A stretch of DNA of 64,000 bases from Pyrocephalus nanus (taxonomy: Eukaryota; Chordata; Aves; Passeriformes; Tyrannidae). The stretch lies in NCBI GenBank assembly GCA_038380795.1, contig CM076268.1, positions 1,599,501 to 1,663,500 of the forward strand. The letters run 5' to 3'. The notes beneath the pieces were generated by a model. That model was given only the letters and a program-made list of their open reading frames with translations. It searched no databases and had not been told where the DNA came from. Of this stretch, positions 46,601 through 61,600 are shown piece by piece (position 1 is the first letter of the stretch; every line of letters begins with the position of its first letter). Position numbers and translations under genes: made by a program.

Positions 46601-49600
46601 TCAGGGGATACAAGATGTGTTTGGGTCCTTCAGCAAGCACTGAGGGCAAATCAGACTGTTCACTGCCATGCCTACTGTCACTGATTTCCTGGAGCTCAGC
46701 TCTCTGCATTAGTCTCCTGAAGAAGTTCCTGTGGTTCCTGCATCCTGTGCATCCCAAGTAACTCGCTAGCTCTGCTCCAGTGAACAAGAGGAACAGGAGT
46801 TTGGTCCAGGCTGGTTCCACATGCTCACTGCAGCTCTGCCCTGCCCCTGCAAACACTGCTTTAAATTCTGCCACTGTGGGCTTTTAGCTCTTGCCTGCCT
46901 GTGCACAGGCACGTGTGATCTGTCCCATTTAATCAGCTCATTCCAGATCTACCCTGACCTCAGTGGTTTCTGGTGATCTCATGTAGATGCTGCTCTTTAA
47001 TGAGGGTCTGCTATGTTATGAAAGGTTGTGCTGAAAGTCAGAAAAAATAAGCGTGTTCTTGGAAGATCAAATTCTCAATTACAAAGTTTCAGGGAGGGTA
47101 CAGTGCTTTAAAATAAGTGTGTAAAAATAATCAGACTATCCATTGTCACCTGCAGATCTCAGACTTCCAAGAAGAAACAAGGTCTTGTAAATAAAGTGTA
47201 TATAAGTAGATGATCTGTACTCTTACATTGTATGAGTTTGTTCTTTCAAATATTCATCTACTTACACCAATACCTAAGATACTTAATTTGTCTGGAGGTT
47301 AAAACTGGAGGAACTCTTTTTACCTTGGAACAAGTGCATTTTGGTGGATAAGAACAAACTTGTCCTTTGTGGTACAGAAAACCTCTTCTCCTTGGGTTTT
47401 TTTTCTCTCTTACACAGGTATCATTTGCTTTTAAGGATTTGTTTTCACTTTAAAGATTTGAATTAGGAATTCTATTCTTTCCCCCACTCTTGAATCCTTG
47501 AACAGGCACTACGTGATTAGAAACTCTTGTTGCCTTCTGCTTTCTCTTCTCCTTCCTATTTATTTCACTGGAATGTAACAGCAGGAGAACCAGAAACCTA
47601 ACCCTTAACTTTCTGTACTTTGATATTCCATGTAATTGTGGAGAGCCTTTAACAGAGGAGGAAGTGTGTGTGTGTGTGTGCATGTTTACAGAAAGAGGAT
47701 GTGAAAGCAACAGTGCTGGGATCCTTTGGGAGGGAGCTGCTGGAGAGTTTTGAGGCTCTGCAGATAACTTGGTGACCTGTGTTCCATTGCACCACAGCCA
47801 TGTAAAGTGTTGGTTACATTACAAATGCAAACAGATGTTAAAAGAATTAAACCTCCATTAAATGAATTACTGTAGCTCAAAGCTACTTTTACCCCCCCTC
47901 AAACATCTGGGAAATATCTGGGGTAGGGCTTTAAGTAGAATATTAGGAATTTGGTCATAGCTAAGCACAAATTGAAGAGCCTGTGCATCAGCTTACTGTG
48001 GGAATTAGGGTGTGTTTTCTACCCTCTAAGGTGGGCAGAGTGGAGAGGATGATCATCACTGGATTAGTTGTCCTGTTGAGTTTGCTTTTTAAAAACAAGA
48101 ACTTTGTTTGTTTTTTTTTTTGCAGCCACTGATCTTCTTTTGGCTTGGAATCCCATTTGCCTGGGCCTGGTAGAGGGAGTCATTGGTAAAGTTCAGCTTC
48201 ATTCAGGTATGTGGTTAGTTCTGTTTTGATGTTGTTTTTTTCTGTTATTTTTTTTTTAAATTTATTTTGTTTACTGCTAAATTTGTTTTAAAGTCTGTGG
48301 TATTACAAATAATAGTGCATAGCTCAAATGGAATGCTGTGGTATTTATACACTGGAGGAGTACTCCCCAAATATATGAACTTGTCCCAGTGATTATATTA
48401 TAGCTGCAGGTGCAAATTCCCTCTGTTCTCCAGGGTGTGTGTTTTGGTTTGACACTGGCATGTAAAAATAGAGAACTGCATTTGCAAATAGTAGAAACTT
48501 GTATTTGAGATCCCATCTGAGGCTCAGGGTGAGATTTATAAAATTCTTAAGCCTTTCTGAATAATCCTTTTGAGGAGATTCTTGTTATTCTCCTGTGGTA
48601 CAAAAACTAATGATGGAAGTTTGAACAAAAGTACAAGGCTTGAATTCTCAATGCTGTATAAAAAGCTGAAGCAAAATTGCTACGTTGGTAGATGAATTTT
48701 GGAAAGCAAAAGGAACACTTAAACTGGTTTGTAGGTAAATGACAGAGCTATAAAATTAAAGCAGGTATAGAATTCATTGTTATTTTAATGATAAGCCTGT
48801 TTCTAACTGATAGTGGTAATGTTTTCCTGTAAAATAAGGTCAATGCTCCTTTAGCTTTATCAGCTGCAAATCCCTGTAGCCACAGTAAATATTTATTTTG
48901 ACATATAGCAGCTGACACTTGTGCCAGTAGAGCTCTGGCTGTCTGTTTGCTGGCAGGTAGGAAAGGGAGCCACCAACACTTGCTGCGTGCCATTCTTTGG
49001 TGAGTGCTTGGACCTGCATTTAAAGTAGTGCCTGGCAATATGAGCAATACAGGTAAAGTTTCAGCTGTGTTCCAGGAGAGCAGGATGTGCTGAAATGGAT
49101 CAGATGTTTGTGCTCTGTTGAACAGAACAGATGAGTCAGGGTGGCAGTGTCACAACTGGAGAGCAGGCACTGGCACACAAACAGTGTCATTGGTCAGAGC
49201 AGTTCTGGCAATCACAGCTCCAGAGTTCCAGTGAGCCCAGGGCCTGTTCCTGACAGTGCTGGTTCAGAGCCCATCTCTCCATGAAGTTCACCATCACATC
49301 CTCTTTCCAGTTGCACCTCTCCATCTTTGAATTTCACTGATATTTCTGTCTGTGCTCGTTCCACAGAGCTGTTCACCCACCTCTTTTCAGATCTGCTGAC
49401 ATGAAGTGCTTCAGACTCTGCCATCTCCCTTTCTCCTCTTCCCCCAGGTCCTCTGTGCTGCTCAGCATGTGCTGTCCATGATGAGTGATGGCTGAGCTCC
49501 AGCAGTGACCTCTTCCTGCTCTGGGGAAATGCTCACTGACTGGTTTTGGCACATGTTTGTGGTTTGTGTGGGGTGTGGTGGTCTTGTTTTTAAACCAAGC

Positions 49601-52600
49601 CCTCTGGTGCACAAAAGCCTTCCCCCCTTCTCTCGAGGGAGTCTGGTAGAAAAGCCTGCGGAGACCTCAAGTGCTTTTGGAAGGTTTTAGTTTATTGTTT
49701 GTTATGGCAGCTGAATGCCCTTGCATGTGTGCTTCTTGTGAGGTGCTTCCTCTGCTTATGAAATCTGAGTTGAAACTTTCCCCAGCTGTGACACCGGAAC
49801 AGGTGTCAGCTTGCTGTTGTCATGCAAATTCAGACTATCAGCTAATAAGCCTGATATCTGCTCTTCTTTCCATGTGTCCTGTGGAGATGTTGCATCACTT
49901 GTGCTCATCCAGGCATTCCACTCAGCTGCTGCTGGGGTCTGGAAATGTTTGGTTTGGTCTCTGCCTTGTTCAGGTGACACCATCACAAACTGTTGTGATA
50001 TTCTGCTATGTAGTGATGCAACTCCCCTGTAAATGATGTTTATTTTTTGCCACTCAGTGTCTGAAGAAAGAGAGCCTGCAGCTATTTGTCCTTCTCTTCA
50101 GCTGCCTTGAACTGCTGACATGTGCTGAGAAGTGTTCTCCTTTAGGTGCAGTCACAACGAGGGGCTGGCTGAGATGTCTCTCAGAGATCTCTTGGAGCCT
50201 GTTGTCGTCAATGAACTCCCACTTGCTCATATTCAAGCGTGGTTTGATGTTTTCCTCGGGCTGAATCCTCCAGCAGTCTGTAACAGTAACCTGTCTTCAT
50301 TACTTATTCCTGTCTCAATCTTTGTCACCTGGAAACTTTATCAGCAGGAGCTGTATAAATATTTAACCTTGCTGGACTTGGAGCACTGAGCTGCAGGAGC
50401 TGGGGGAAATGTTTTTTTCACAGACCTGACCTGCAACAGGAGGACTTGCTGCTTTGATTTCTTCTCCCCTTTCCTCAGGTTATTAAGATCAGAACACTTA
50501 ATTTGGAGTTCAGTGGTGAACAGGAATCCTGGGTGGGCCTGTCCTGCTCAGAACCCTGTTATTGGAAAGGAATACTGGTGTGTTTTCAAAATGCTCAGCA
50601 CATACTGACTAAGGGTGGAAAACTGAAATGCCTTTTTAAGTGCTGAAGCTGCTACCAGTGAAGCTGTCACTGAGCCTGCACACACTTCAGTGTCTTGGGC
50701 ACAGATCCTTCCATGCTCTGGAAAGATGTGCTGGTGGCAGAAATGCTGGAATGGTCTGACACACCCTTGGAATGTCCCTGCAAGCAATCTGGGGCTGTCT
50801 GTAATTCACCATTGAAACACCCTTCCAATGTGCTGTAACTAGGGATGGGATTTAACTGACTCTTAATCTGCAGGTTTTATTGCCTGCCTTCTACCAAAGA
50901 ATCTGTAGGGCAGCTCTTGCCAGGGAAGCAGTCTCATAGGAACCAGCAAGCTTATTCTTTTTAATTCTTTAAAGAATTTTTTGACATGAGAGAGTCAGTT
51001 TGCTTGTCTCCACTCACACTGGAGAGGAAGGTCTGGTGAAAGTACCACTTGGTTCTTCCCCAGACTGAATTTCCTTAAACGTGCAGATGCTTGGGGTTTT
51101 TTTGTTTGGGTTTTTTTTGGAATGGGAGGGAATTCCAACCCAAACAATAAAACCTTGATTGAATATTGGAATGTAAGGATGTGATTGCTTGCCATTTTCT
51201 GGCCCTTCCTAAGATAACTTGTAAGAAAATGCAGAGTAACAGTGGGAATAGCAGGAAAAGGATTTTAGGATGTATTGTGGAGATGTTCTTGAAACAGATC
51301 ACTGCACATTTGCTTGGCAAGATGCACAATTAATTCTATCTTTGCATGATCTTCCCAGATAGAGGCCAGCACATCTCCTGCATCAAGTGTCTGCTGTACA
51401 GAATATTAATTTTGTTTTGTGGTCCTGGCAGGGCACATCCATACACAATGGAACTGAAGCTGCTCAGTTCCTTTCTAATTCTGGGCTGGGAGTTTGATGA
51501 AAGAAGGTTGTGTTCCTTTTTGTTAGAATAAAAAGTAGGTCCACTAAAATGGTCAGGGCAGCCTGAAATGGAATCACTGTTGAGCAGAGCCTTCTCAGCA
51601 AGCTGATCAAACATTGCAGTGCAAGAGTATGCTCAGTTGTGTATCCAACTATAACCAAAGTTGGATTCATCTACCAGTTCCAGCAGCTTCCACTGAACTC
51701 CCTCCCTGCTGCCCCAGTTCTCCTGTGTCTTGGTCAGAGGACACTCCTGGGCAGTTGGATGTCTCTCCTTGTATCCATTCCATGAGTTTTTCCAGGTTAA
51801 TGAAGCCCAGGTTAAGTGCTGCTGCCAAGGTTCCACAGCCTGTGTAAACAGGAGGTGAGTGGAGCTCTTCCTTCCCCAGCCCCAGGAAAGGAGAGCTTGT
51901 TTTGTCAGCATGCCTGTGAATCTGGATAGAAACAACTGTTGAGCATGGGAAATGTCCCCAGGGAGGTGGGACTGAACCTCCTGCAGCTTCAGGCATTCCT
52001 TGGCACAATGCCAGCTCTGCAGTTGTTCAAGTAAGGGCAATGTGCAAGTGGTAGCACAGAATTTCTTGGCTAAAATCAAAATACTTGCAAAAATGCAGAG
52101 GAACTGCATTTCCATTTCAGTGGAATGGGAGGTAAGAGCTTCCTTGAGATATCATATTTTAAAGCAGTTGTTGCATCTGCTCCGCCACAGTTCATAAAAC
52201 ACTACAAATGAACATTTGACTCTCAGAGGTGATCTAAACCATGCTGGAATGGCACACAGGTGTGGTGTTCTGTGCACCCCATACCTCACACATGGACCAG
52301 GCAATTGAGTTTTGTGGAGCTGCCTTTTTTATTGCACTGCAGGAGCACACATTCTGTGCTGGGACTCACTTATTTAGATATTGCTGGTGACTGTAATGTG
52401 CTGCTTTTATGGCTATTGTTGAAGCTTTTACTTCAGGGCATACTTTATCTGCATAATTACTTCCTGACTGTTTGCTTTTGATCTGCTGGGCAATTCTTGT
52501 TTTCTTTGAATGTTCTGTGGCTCTGGCTATGATACAAAGAGTTTTGAAATGCACACCAGGATGACATTTGAGTGCATTTTAAAAGATGACAAAGGGCTAC

Positions 52601-55600
52601 AGAACTGCTTGGCTGTATTAAGCTCTTAAGTTCTTGTTTGCTTTTACCAGGGTTTGTCAATATGAGGTCAAGTGAAGAGTAGGCAGAGATTTTTCTTTTC
52701 CATTTTTTTTTACTATCTGCTTAGAAATGCCTTTCTTTACCTTATACTTATTTCCAGTAGAGCTCTACTGGTTAATTCACTGGAGCTCTAGATGGTTTAC
52801 TGGCTTAAAAAAAGTATGTTTGGTTTGTTGGCATACACTGGTGATCTCACAGGAGCAAGTTGTGTGGCCAACCTGCTGTAGGTGGGAATAGATGAGATTA
52901 GAGGACTCCCCAGCAGGAATATCTCTCTGGATGCACAATTGTATTACCCTTCTGTTATCCTTGGATTGCCCTGGGCTTCCAGAGACTGGGTTTTTTGCCT
53001 CCTAAAAAGCAATCTTTTTAGATGAAGTGGTGGGCATCTTCATCTGTTGCTGGTGTATTAGGCAGCATTTCGATTTCTCCTTCCCTTCCCCTCCTCCCTG
53101 GTGGGGAGGCACCCTCTGGTTCTCACAGCACATTTGTAACTGGGAGGATTTGACATTTTTAAAGGCTTCCTAATGCCCAGTATAAGCAAGGCTTTTTCTC
53201 TAAAGATAGTAATGTGGAATCAGAGCAAGTGGAGTGTCACAGCACACAGTTGTGTGTTTGCAGTGACTGTTCTTTCCTGCAGATAAAAGGCACTGCTGGC
53301 TTTTTCTGTGTTTCTCTCGAGCACTCAGAGGATAAAATGCTGTTTAGAATTTCCTGAGCAAGGAGGACAGGCTTTGTATTTGCTACAAAGCTGCTAAATA
53401 GACTTTTCCAAGGCTGTGTGTCGTGTTCAAAGGCACAGTACATGACACAATCTGCCACCACAAGGGTGGAAGCAAATTCAAGTCTGCCACAGCAGGCTTT
53501 TGATGCCTTTATATGACCTCTGCAGTTAAACTCAGTTGGTGTCTTCTCAGCTGGGAGAAATGCTAAGTGTGTATGTTTGTCTTGAAGACTTTCTGTGCCT
53601 TTTCCATCCCCCTTCACAGAACTTTTGACTCCTAAAAACCCAGCAACAACTAACATGCTGCTGCTGCAGCCAAGGGCTAAAAATCTAGGGATGTGCAGGC
53701 ATCATTCAGCAGGCAGTGGGATGTCTGTGGCTGTTTCCCTGTCTCATTGCAGTGCTGATGCTGTAACTGCAAGTGTTGTAGATGAAATGCCCCAGTTACC
53801 AATATCTTCAGTCATTTGTATCCCATGAGTTTCTGTGCCACTTCATGCATGTCACTGCAGGGATGATTCCTGGGGCTTGGAACACACATAAACTCTTCCT
53901 GCTGCAGCCCTTGTTTGCCTCCCACATTCCTGAACTCATGAGCCCTGGAATAGATGCTGCCTGTGTCTGTGCTGTTTGCTGTTTGATACACAACACAGGG
54001 TGTAAAGGGGAAATCTTTTATTCCTGTCTGAGCTCCAGCTGGTCCTTTCAAATTTTACTGCCACTGGTGCCATTGGTGGGGATGTGCTTCATCCTGGAGA
54101 TTGCCAGTGGCTGCAGATGAAGCAGGGCTAGCTTTACCTCTAGTGAGTAAGTCTATGAAATAGTTAATCTTACTTATTACAAAGTGAACAAGTATTTTTT
54201 TAGGGTTTTTTTTATTGCAATGCATAATGACGAATCACAGCAATGGTGAATCATCATTCACTGGGGTCTTCTGGTCAGATGGTTCCTGGCAGGGCTTTTA
54301 CACCAGGGAGAAGCTTCTGGCAAACTTATCAAAGTAAATGCCTGACAAGACAAATAAAACCATCTACTAATCATGTTTTTTACAGATCTACCATGGTGGC
54401 TCCTTTTAATTCGTCAGAAAGCTTTGATTGGCAAACTCCCAGGAGATCACGAGGTTTGCAAAATAACAAAGATTGCCGTGATTCCACTTTCTGAAACAGA
54501 ACCTCAGGACCTGGAACTGGAGGTATGACAGTCCCCAAGGAATTCTGACCTTCCCCCTTCTGCTCCAGCAAAATCTGAATGTCAGATAAAACTTAAATGC
54601 CTCTCCTCTGTTATTCCTGGTATAAGCAGGCATACTGAACATTTTGTGCTTTTTTTAAAAAACATTTTTTGATTAAAAGTAGCTTTTAAACAAGAAATCA
54701 CAAGTTCTGCTATGGAGGGAAGTTACAGTAAAATTGCACTTAATTTCATAAAGCTTATTGGGAATACACCACTGAACTAGGAGACAGTGTTTTTTTTTTT
54801 AATAGATGCTCTCATCAAGTTTTGGAATCTTAATTCTAGAACTTGGTTATAGAATAACCAAGTGAGTAATCCAAATTTGCACTGTGATTTGGGTGGGAAG
54901 CTGAGGTGGGTCTGGACACTGAGGTCATGGCAAACTGAGACATCCTCACAATCACAGGAGAAAGTGCCTTTATAAAAACCAGTGTGAACTGGGCTCTGGA
55001 TGGAAAACTGTGTGTTCCTCTGTATTTCAGACTGTGTCCCTTGGGTTTGTGAACGTCCAAATCTTGATTTTTGTAGACTTAAATTAAATTTGTTTGGAAC
55101 TTTTTGAAGAGTATCTAATTATTTGCTTTAATTCAATGTCATTATTTAGCTTTGTAAAAAGCACCACTTTGGGATAAACAAGCCAGAGAAGATAACACAG
55201 TCCCCAGATGACACAAAATTTCTGCTGAAGACTCTTACCCAAATTAAATCAAATGTGTCTGCTCCAAATAAAAAGAAGGTAAAGTTTTCCATTGTTTCCT
55301 TGTGTTTTTTTCATAATGTTTACTTTATAATTCCAAGGTTGTGATGGATGATCCAATGGAGTACTAAGACCTTAAAGAACTAGTGAAAAACTGCAGAATG
55401 TGGAACTACTGTCATGGTGCTCAGTTCAGTGTTTTTGATTTTATTGAGCTGTGGCAATTCTATGATTTTTCATTTTGCAATTACCCAATTTTGGCAGAAT
55501 TACTGATAGAGTTCCTTCTTACCAGGATTACCTTCTACTGAGATTCTCAATTTGTATAATTGCTCTACAGAAGCATTCTTTCTTACAGCATAGAATTGGA

Positions 55601-58600
55601 GACAAAATTTGGTGCCCAGTTCCTCAGAGAACACACCATACAGTGTCATCAAAATGCTTTTAACACAATAATAGCTTGGATTAAGAAATCCAAACAACAT
55701 TTATTAAAATTAGAACGGGTGGATGCAGTATTTCTTAAACTCTTGAGATTGAAACATACTCTTTAAATGTTTAGCTTTGAATGGTAAAAGCAATAATCTG
55801 GTATTTCTGGGGATGCTGTCCCTTGTGTTTATTATCTGTGCTGGGATTTTTAAGAGCCTGCTCCTCGATGGAAGAGTTTGTCCTACAGAGTTAGAAATAG
55901 CATTTAGCAAATATGGCCTGGAGTCTTTTTCACTCACAGACAAATAAAAAAGCCATTTTTTTTCTTTCAGATTAAGGAAAGCAAAGAGAAAGAGAGACTG
56001 GAGAAGAGATTATTGGAGGAGTTGTTCAAAATGTTCATGGATTCTGACTCCTTTTACTACAGCCTGACCTATGACCTGACAAATTCTGTGCAGAGACAGA
56101 GCACGTGTGAGAAAGCAAACCTATCCCTGTGGAGAAAAGTGAGTGTGTTCTGTTTGCTCCTTCCATCTGCCAGGTGGCTGTGCTGTCCCAGGATGGCTGT
56201 GTCCAAACTCACACTGCTGCAGCCTAAAGCAGCTGAACATCCTGCCCTGGAACAGCTGCAGTGCAAGGAAGGAAACAAAATCTGCAGCAGTGTGATTTGA
56301 GCTGAACTCTGATGAGACCTGGGTGTCCACCAGCAGAGAATAAACAAGAGCTCTGGTGTTCTTACCAAAAGGGTTGCAAAACCTGCCCTTTTTTGTTTTG
56401 AACAGGTTGATGACAGATTCTTTTGGAACAAGCACATGATTGAAGATCTCATCAGCATTGATGTGAGTTTTTTATTTCTAGTGTGTGTTATGAGAATCAT
56501 TCTTTAGTTTCAGTTGAAATGTTTGCTTAAGGCCTCAGAAGTTTGCTTAAGAACCTGCTTGGCAGACAGGTCAGGGCTGGGACTGTGCCTTCTTTAATCT
56601 GAGCAGCTGGCATTGCTTTCTTCCCCCAGCCTTCTGCTTAGCCTGGGATGGTTGCTAATGAATGAACTTCAACTGAATTTAAAGTTTTATTACTGTAAAG
56701 CAGTGCAGAATAACTTGGTGTGATATGTTCTGAAGGTAAATTAAGTTGTAGTTATCTGTGGAAGGGATGATCCCTGGACTGAGCTGAGCTTGATAATAAG
56801 GAGGAGCCAGAAAAGAAGTAGCTCTGAATATCAGAGTTTTCTTGAGATAAGACTTTTGTTTTCCATGGTGGGGAACAGTGTTTTCTCCTTCAGCAGAGCA
56901 GCTGATCAATGTAAAAACAGTGTAGAACAAGTTGTTCTGAGCAGCTATTCAGAGTAAAGAAAACATTTCCATTACAAATCATAGAACCACCATTCTGTCT
57001 TCAATAATGATCTTCCTTCATTTGAAACTACACTTGGAGATAAAGGATTAAGTTGCTAACTACAGTTTGCCAGTTTAGGCCGAGTCTTATGTTCTTTAAA
57101 GATGACAGCAGACATCTTACTTCATGCCCTGCACCTTTTTCAGTAATAATTTAACAGAATCAAATGGTTATGGAGTCATAGCCATTTGCAGGGTAAACCT
57201 GGCTCCTCTGAAAAGTTGTGTGTAATGCAGGAGTTTTACTGGTTGTGTTTTTCATGTTCTAAGATATCAGTGGATGACCTTGGGGAAAGAGCTGACCACT
57301 GGGGAATTTAGATTTCAATTCTATTTAAGAGACTGATGTTTTAGGATGGCAGAGCCCTGAACCAGTTGATTTTAAAAAGGAAGTTTTAAAGAATTGCATG
57401 ATTTTCTTCTGTCCATAAATAGCTGAGAGCATAGGAGGGCTTTTTGCCTTGCCTTGATTCAGCTTGTTCCACCTCCACAGAAGGATCTGAAGTTGTTTCT
57501 TTCTTCCTTCTGATGGAGGAAAAATGCTGGTAGGTGATGTAGAACCAACAGGAATGGAAATGTGTTTTTGTAACCTTCAGAATGCTGAAGTGGACTTCTG
57601 GATCATACCCATCATTCAAGGATTTGTGCAGATTGAAGAACTGGTGGTAAACTACAGCGAATCTTCTGATGATGATAAGAGCAGTCCCGAAACCCCCCCT
57701 CAGGAGCCGAGCTGCGTGGATGACGTCCATCCCACCTTCCTGGTGGCGCTCATCTCCCGCCGCAGCCGCCACAGAGCTGGTAGGGAAACAGTTCCAGGCC
57801 TTGGGGTGTTCCTGAATATGGAGAGGGATGCACAGGGGAAACCTTGAGAGGGTGCTGTGCTGGTGAGCAGATGGGCAGCCCCTGACAGGGTGTGCACTGC
57901 AGGAGCAAAAGGCTGCAGTGCCCCCAGCACTCCATTGTGTCCAACTCTCCTACACAGTCAGGTTTGCAGCATGTCAGAAAAAAACCAAGAAAAAAACACA
58001 TGGTAAGCTCACCCTGGTATGGGACTGACCTTTGTACCACTGCTCACTTCTGTTTAATTCAGCTCCCAGGAACATTATTTGTCAGAACAACTTGGAGTAA
58101 ATCCTTCAGAGTTTCAGGGTAGCAGCTAGTTTACAGTATGCCTTTTTAATACTAAATTGTCACACAGATACAGCAACTGAATTGCAGATGGGAAATTTGT
58201 TATTCATTTGCTTTTACTGTTAATACCACTGTGCTCATCTGATTGCTAGTCCAGAGCACAAACTGTGTAGAACTTTCTCTAGACACAAAACAATTGTTTT
58301 AATAAATTGATGCAATATTTTGAAGAATAGTTATAGGGTTGTGTGTTTTATTAATTCTGTAGTACATACTTTTTAGCCAAGAGTCTAGTGTGCCTTTATT
58401 TCTGAAATTCTGTAGTTAACTCCCCCCCAAAAACCCCCCAAACCAGTTGCCTTTGAGGCTCATGGAAATACTGAGCACTAAAGTAAAACTTTATGCTAAA
58501 TGGGACAGAACAGAAGAAATGTATCATTTAGGGTGGACTAGAGATTGTCTTTGACTTTGTAGTGCTTCTTGTAGTATGTCAGTAAATTAACTTTATCCAT

Positions 58601-61600
58601 TCAGCCAAAATAAGTTCTGAGGAATAAACTGGGACAGGAGTGACTTCTCCCACTCATGATGGATTTTGGCTAGTGTTTGTCTTGTGTTAATGTTGTCAAA
58701 ATCAGCAACAAAAGTTACTGGTGTTTAGGAGAAGCACTTAAATATGCCCTGACCATTTCCCTCCCCCCAGGAATGCGGTATAAGAGAAGAGGTGTCGATA
58801 AAAATGGAAACGTGGCAAATTACGTGGAGACAGAGCAGCTGATTCACGTTCACAACCACACTCTGTCCTACATCCAGACACGAGGCTCTGTGCCTGTGTT
58901 CTGGAGCCAGGTGGGATACAGATACAACCCCCGGCCCCGCCTGGACAAGAGTAAGTGTTTGGGTGGGACAAACAGGATCAGAGTTCCCTTGGGACTCAGC
59001 TTTGGGAAGAGATGTTTACGTGGGGGTGTGGTGCAGAGCTGAAAGGATTAAGCAGGCTTATTAAAAATTACATTTTAGTCCCATCTCCTCTGCACAACAA
59101 GCAGAATTTAGGAGTGGTGTTTGCTGCACACCGTGGTAGAACAGCAGTGTTGAAGCTGAGCAAATTGAAATGCCTTTGAAAGGAATTTTGTACAATGTGT
59201 CTTCAGTGAAGCTGTCTTGGTTTTCCAGAATGCAGATTTGGGCACAGTTTAATACATCAAACAGGACTTGAGTTAGTGCTGAACAGGCTGTTTCTGTCTG
59301 ACACTGCTCTGCCTTGTAGGTGAAAATGAAACTGTGGCCTGTTTTCGAGCACACTTTGAAGAACAGCTGAAAAACTACAAAAAGCAGGTGAGTGCTGCCT
59401 GATGAAATAGTCATCTCAGGAAAATGCAGGGGAGGAAGGTTAATGCTTTTAGTTTGGTTTCTTTTGTGATGTGTTATGTTTTTTTTTAGAAGCTTGTTGA
59501 CAGTTGTAAGGTTGTATGTAAATAGAGCTTTACTAGGTTTTGCAAGTGTCCTTGTCAGTAAGCTCTAACAACAATAACTTGTGGGAATGTGTAAACCCTG
59601 CTTCTGTGTTCCTGTCCTGGGAACTCAGAGCTTCTCTGGGTTAAAGTTTGTGGAGGCAGGTGACTGTTAGAGCTCATCTGTCTTGGGTACAATCCAGCAA
59701 AGATTGGAACTTCAGCAAGATTACCTGCAAACCTTACAACTCTTGAGCTGTTTGTTATTGCATGGTGTACACATCTAAGATGGCAAATGTTAACTAACTG
59801 AACTTTTGAACAGGTGATTATTAACTTGGTGGATCAAACAGGCAGAGAGAAGATTATTGGAGATGCTTACCTTAAACAAGTCCTTCTCTACAACAATGCA
59901 AATCTGACTTATGTTTCTTTTGACTTCCACGAGCACTGGTAAGAAACCTTTGAAAAATGACCCTTTGCATCTTGTTCTGTTAGCATGAGAGGAGAGTAGA
60001 AGGGAGGAGAAAACATTGTTATTATTATTTCTATTTCTGCATGGAACACTTTTAAACAGGAAGGATACATTTTGTAAACTAGAGCACGATAAAATGTGAA
60101 GTTTGGGTAACCAGGCACTGCTGTTTGTCATCTTGTGTCTCTGACCTGTTAAATTTGCAGTTATTTATTGGGCAAATCTAATTTATTACACGTTCTGAGC
60201 AGGAGAGTTCCCTCAGACATGCTGTGAATGTAAAGCTGTGGCTGACCTGCTTTGAATTCTTCTCTACTTCTGTTTCTCTTTATTTTTCTATAAAAATATG
60301 ATGGGTTCTTTCCAGACCCTGATGCTGGTTTTTCACTGTAAAATACCCCAGATTTTAATTTACTGCAGCCTGAGCAGCTGTGTTTCCCTGGCTCCCCTCT
60401 GACGCTGCCATGCCCTGGGGCAGGGTCTCGTGCCCAGGCATTTAATCTGCCCCACAGGCCTGCATTTCTCCTTCCCTCAAGCTGCCTTTGTGTGGGAGGA
60501 GTACAGGCTCTAAACTGGTTTAATCTTCATTTCCAACCGTAATCTAGGATTGCATCTGGCCTGGGAGAGCATTACTGACTGAAAAAGTGTGTCAATAGTA
60601 GATACTGCAGAAGGGGATGGGGGAAGGGAAACCCCCATCAAATAGTGATGACCTGGAGACTTCTCTAGGCCTGTGGCTCCCTGAATTGATTTGATATTTA
60701 ATCTCTTGTTTAAGGGAGCTTTTGTTTTCATTCCTTCACTTTAAACTTCTGTAGCGACCAGGACTCTTTGTTTTTGCACAGTGAATGGAGAACAATCCCC
60801 AGAACAACCTGCTGGGGTGGGGCAGGGGGGTGATATGTGTAGGGTGTTTTCTGTGCAGTCACTGGTGCAGGATCCTCCTGCCCAGCTCCATCTGTAGTCA
60901 CTCCTTGTGACACTGTGACTGAGCTGAGAACAGAGAGAATGCTGGGATTAGCCAAAACACTAGCTTTGTTCATGTTACAAATAAGATAAAACAATTAAAG
61001 TCACTGCTCTAATTCAAACTAACTTTTGTGAAATTCTGCATTTTAGCCGAGGAATGAAGTTTGAAAATGTCCAAACACTGACTGATGCCATTCATGATAT
61101 CATTCTTGACATGAAGTGGTGCTGGTAGGTACTTAACTCTTCTTAAACTAGTATGAGAAATTTGTTAAAAAAACCCCAAACAAACTAACAAACAAACAAA
61201 AAAACCCCAAACAAACAAAACCAACCAACAAATAGTAGATATTTGGAGGCCCTAATCTCATCATAGCTGGTATGCTTTGTATTTCTTCTCTGGTGCCCAG
61301 CTTGTGTGGCCCAGCTTGTGTTCTGAAGCGTTGGTGCTCTAGACATGTAACAAAAGATCCTCAGATGCTGATTGCTGCCCAGGGCCTGCTACATCTGACA
61401 CTTTCAGGGGTTATATTTAATGTGGAACACTGTACCTGACCCACAAACCCTGGAACAGCAGCCCTGTGTTGTAGGCATGCCTGAGCTTTGGTCTGCCCTG
61501 GTTAAAGTGAACTGATGGATGTGCTGCAGTCTCCAATCTCTTACTCTGCACTGCTCAGTCAGATCTGCTGGCATTTCTATTGGCTTCTCTATCTGAAATT

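Larger units (their letters stand above)
34603..48125 (+). other. INPP5F: INPP5F intron 1 (13.5 kb)
   Basis: Runs from GTGAGG to TTTTTTTTGCAG. It contains two CR1 3' tails in its first kilobase, a (TA)7 run at 37342-37355, an AACC-type short repeat at about 41497-41518, a hAT-like MITE (41684-41970), a 26/27-bp minisatellite (45605-46312) and (GT)8 at 47664-47680. The remaining DNA is unclassified. No internal gene is supported. Confidence 0.85.

Noticed and set aside
50132..50389. 85-codon plus-strand frame in INPP5F intron 2
   Set aside because: The sequence looks somewhat protein-like, but I can name no family, and no splice sites link it to INPP5F.
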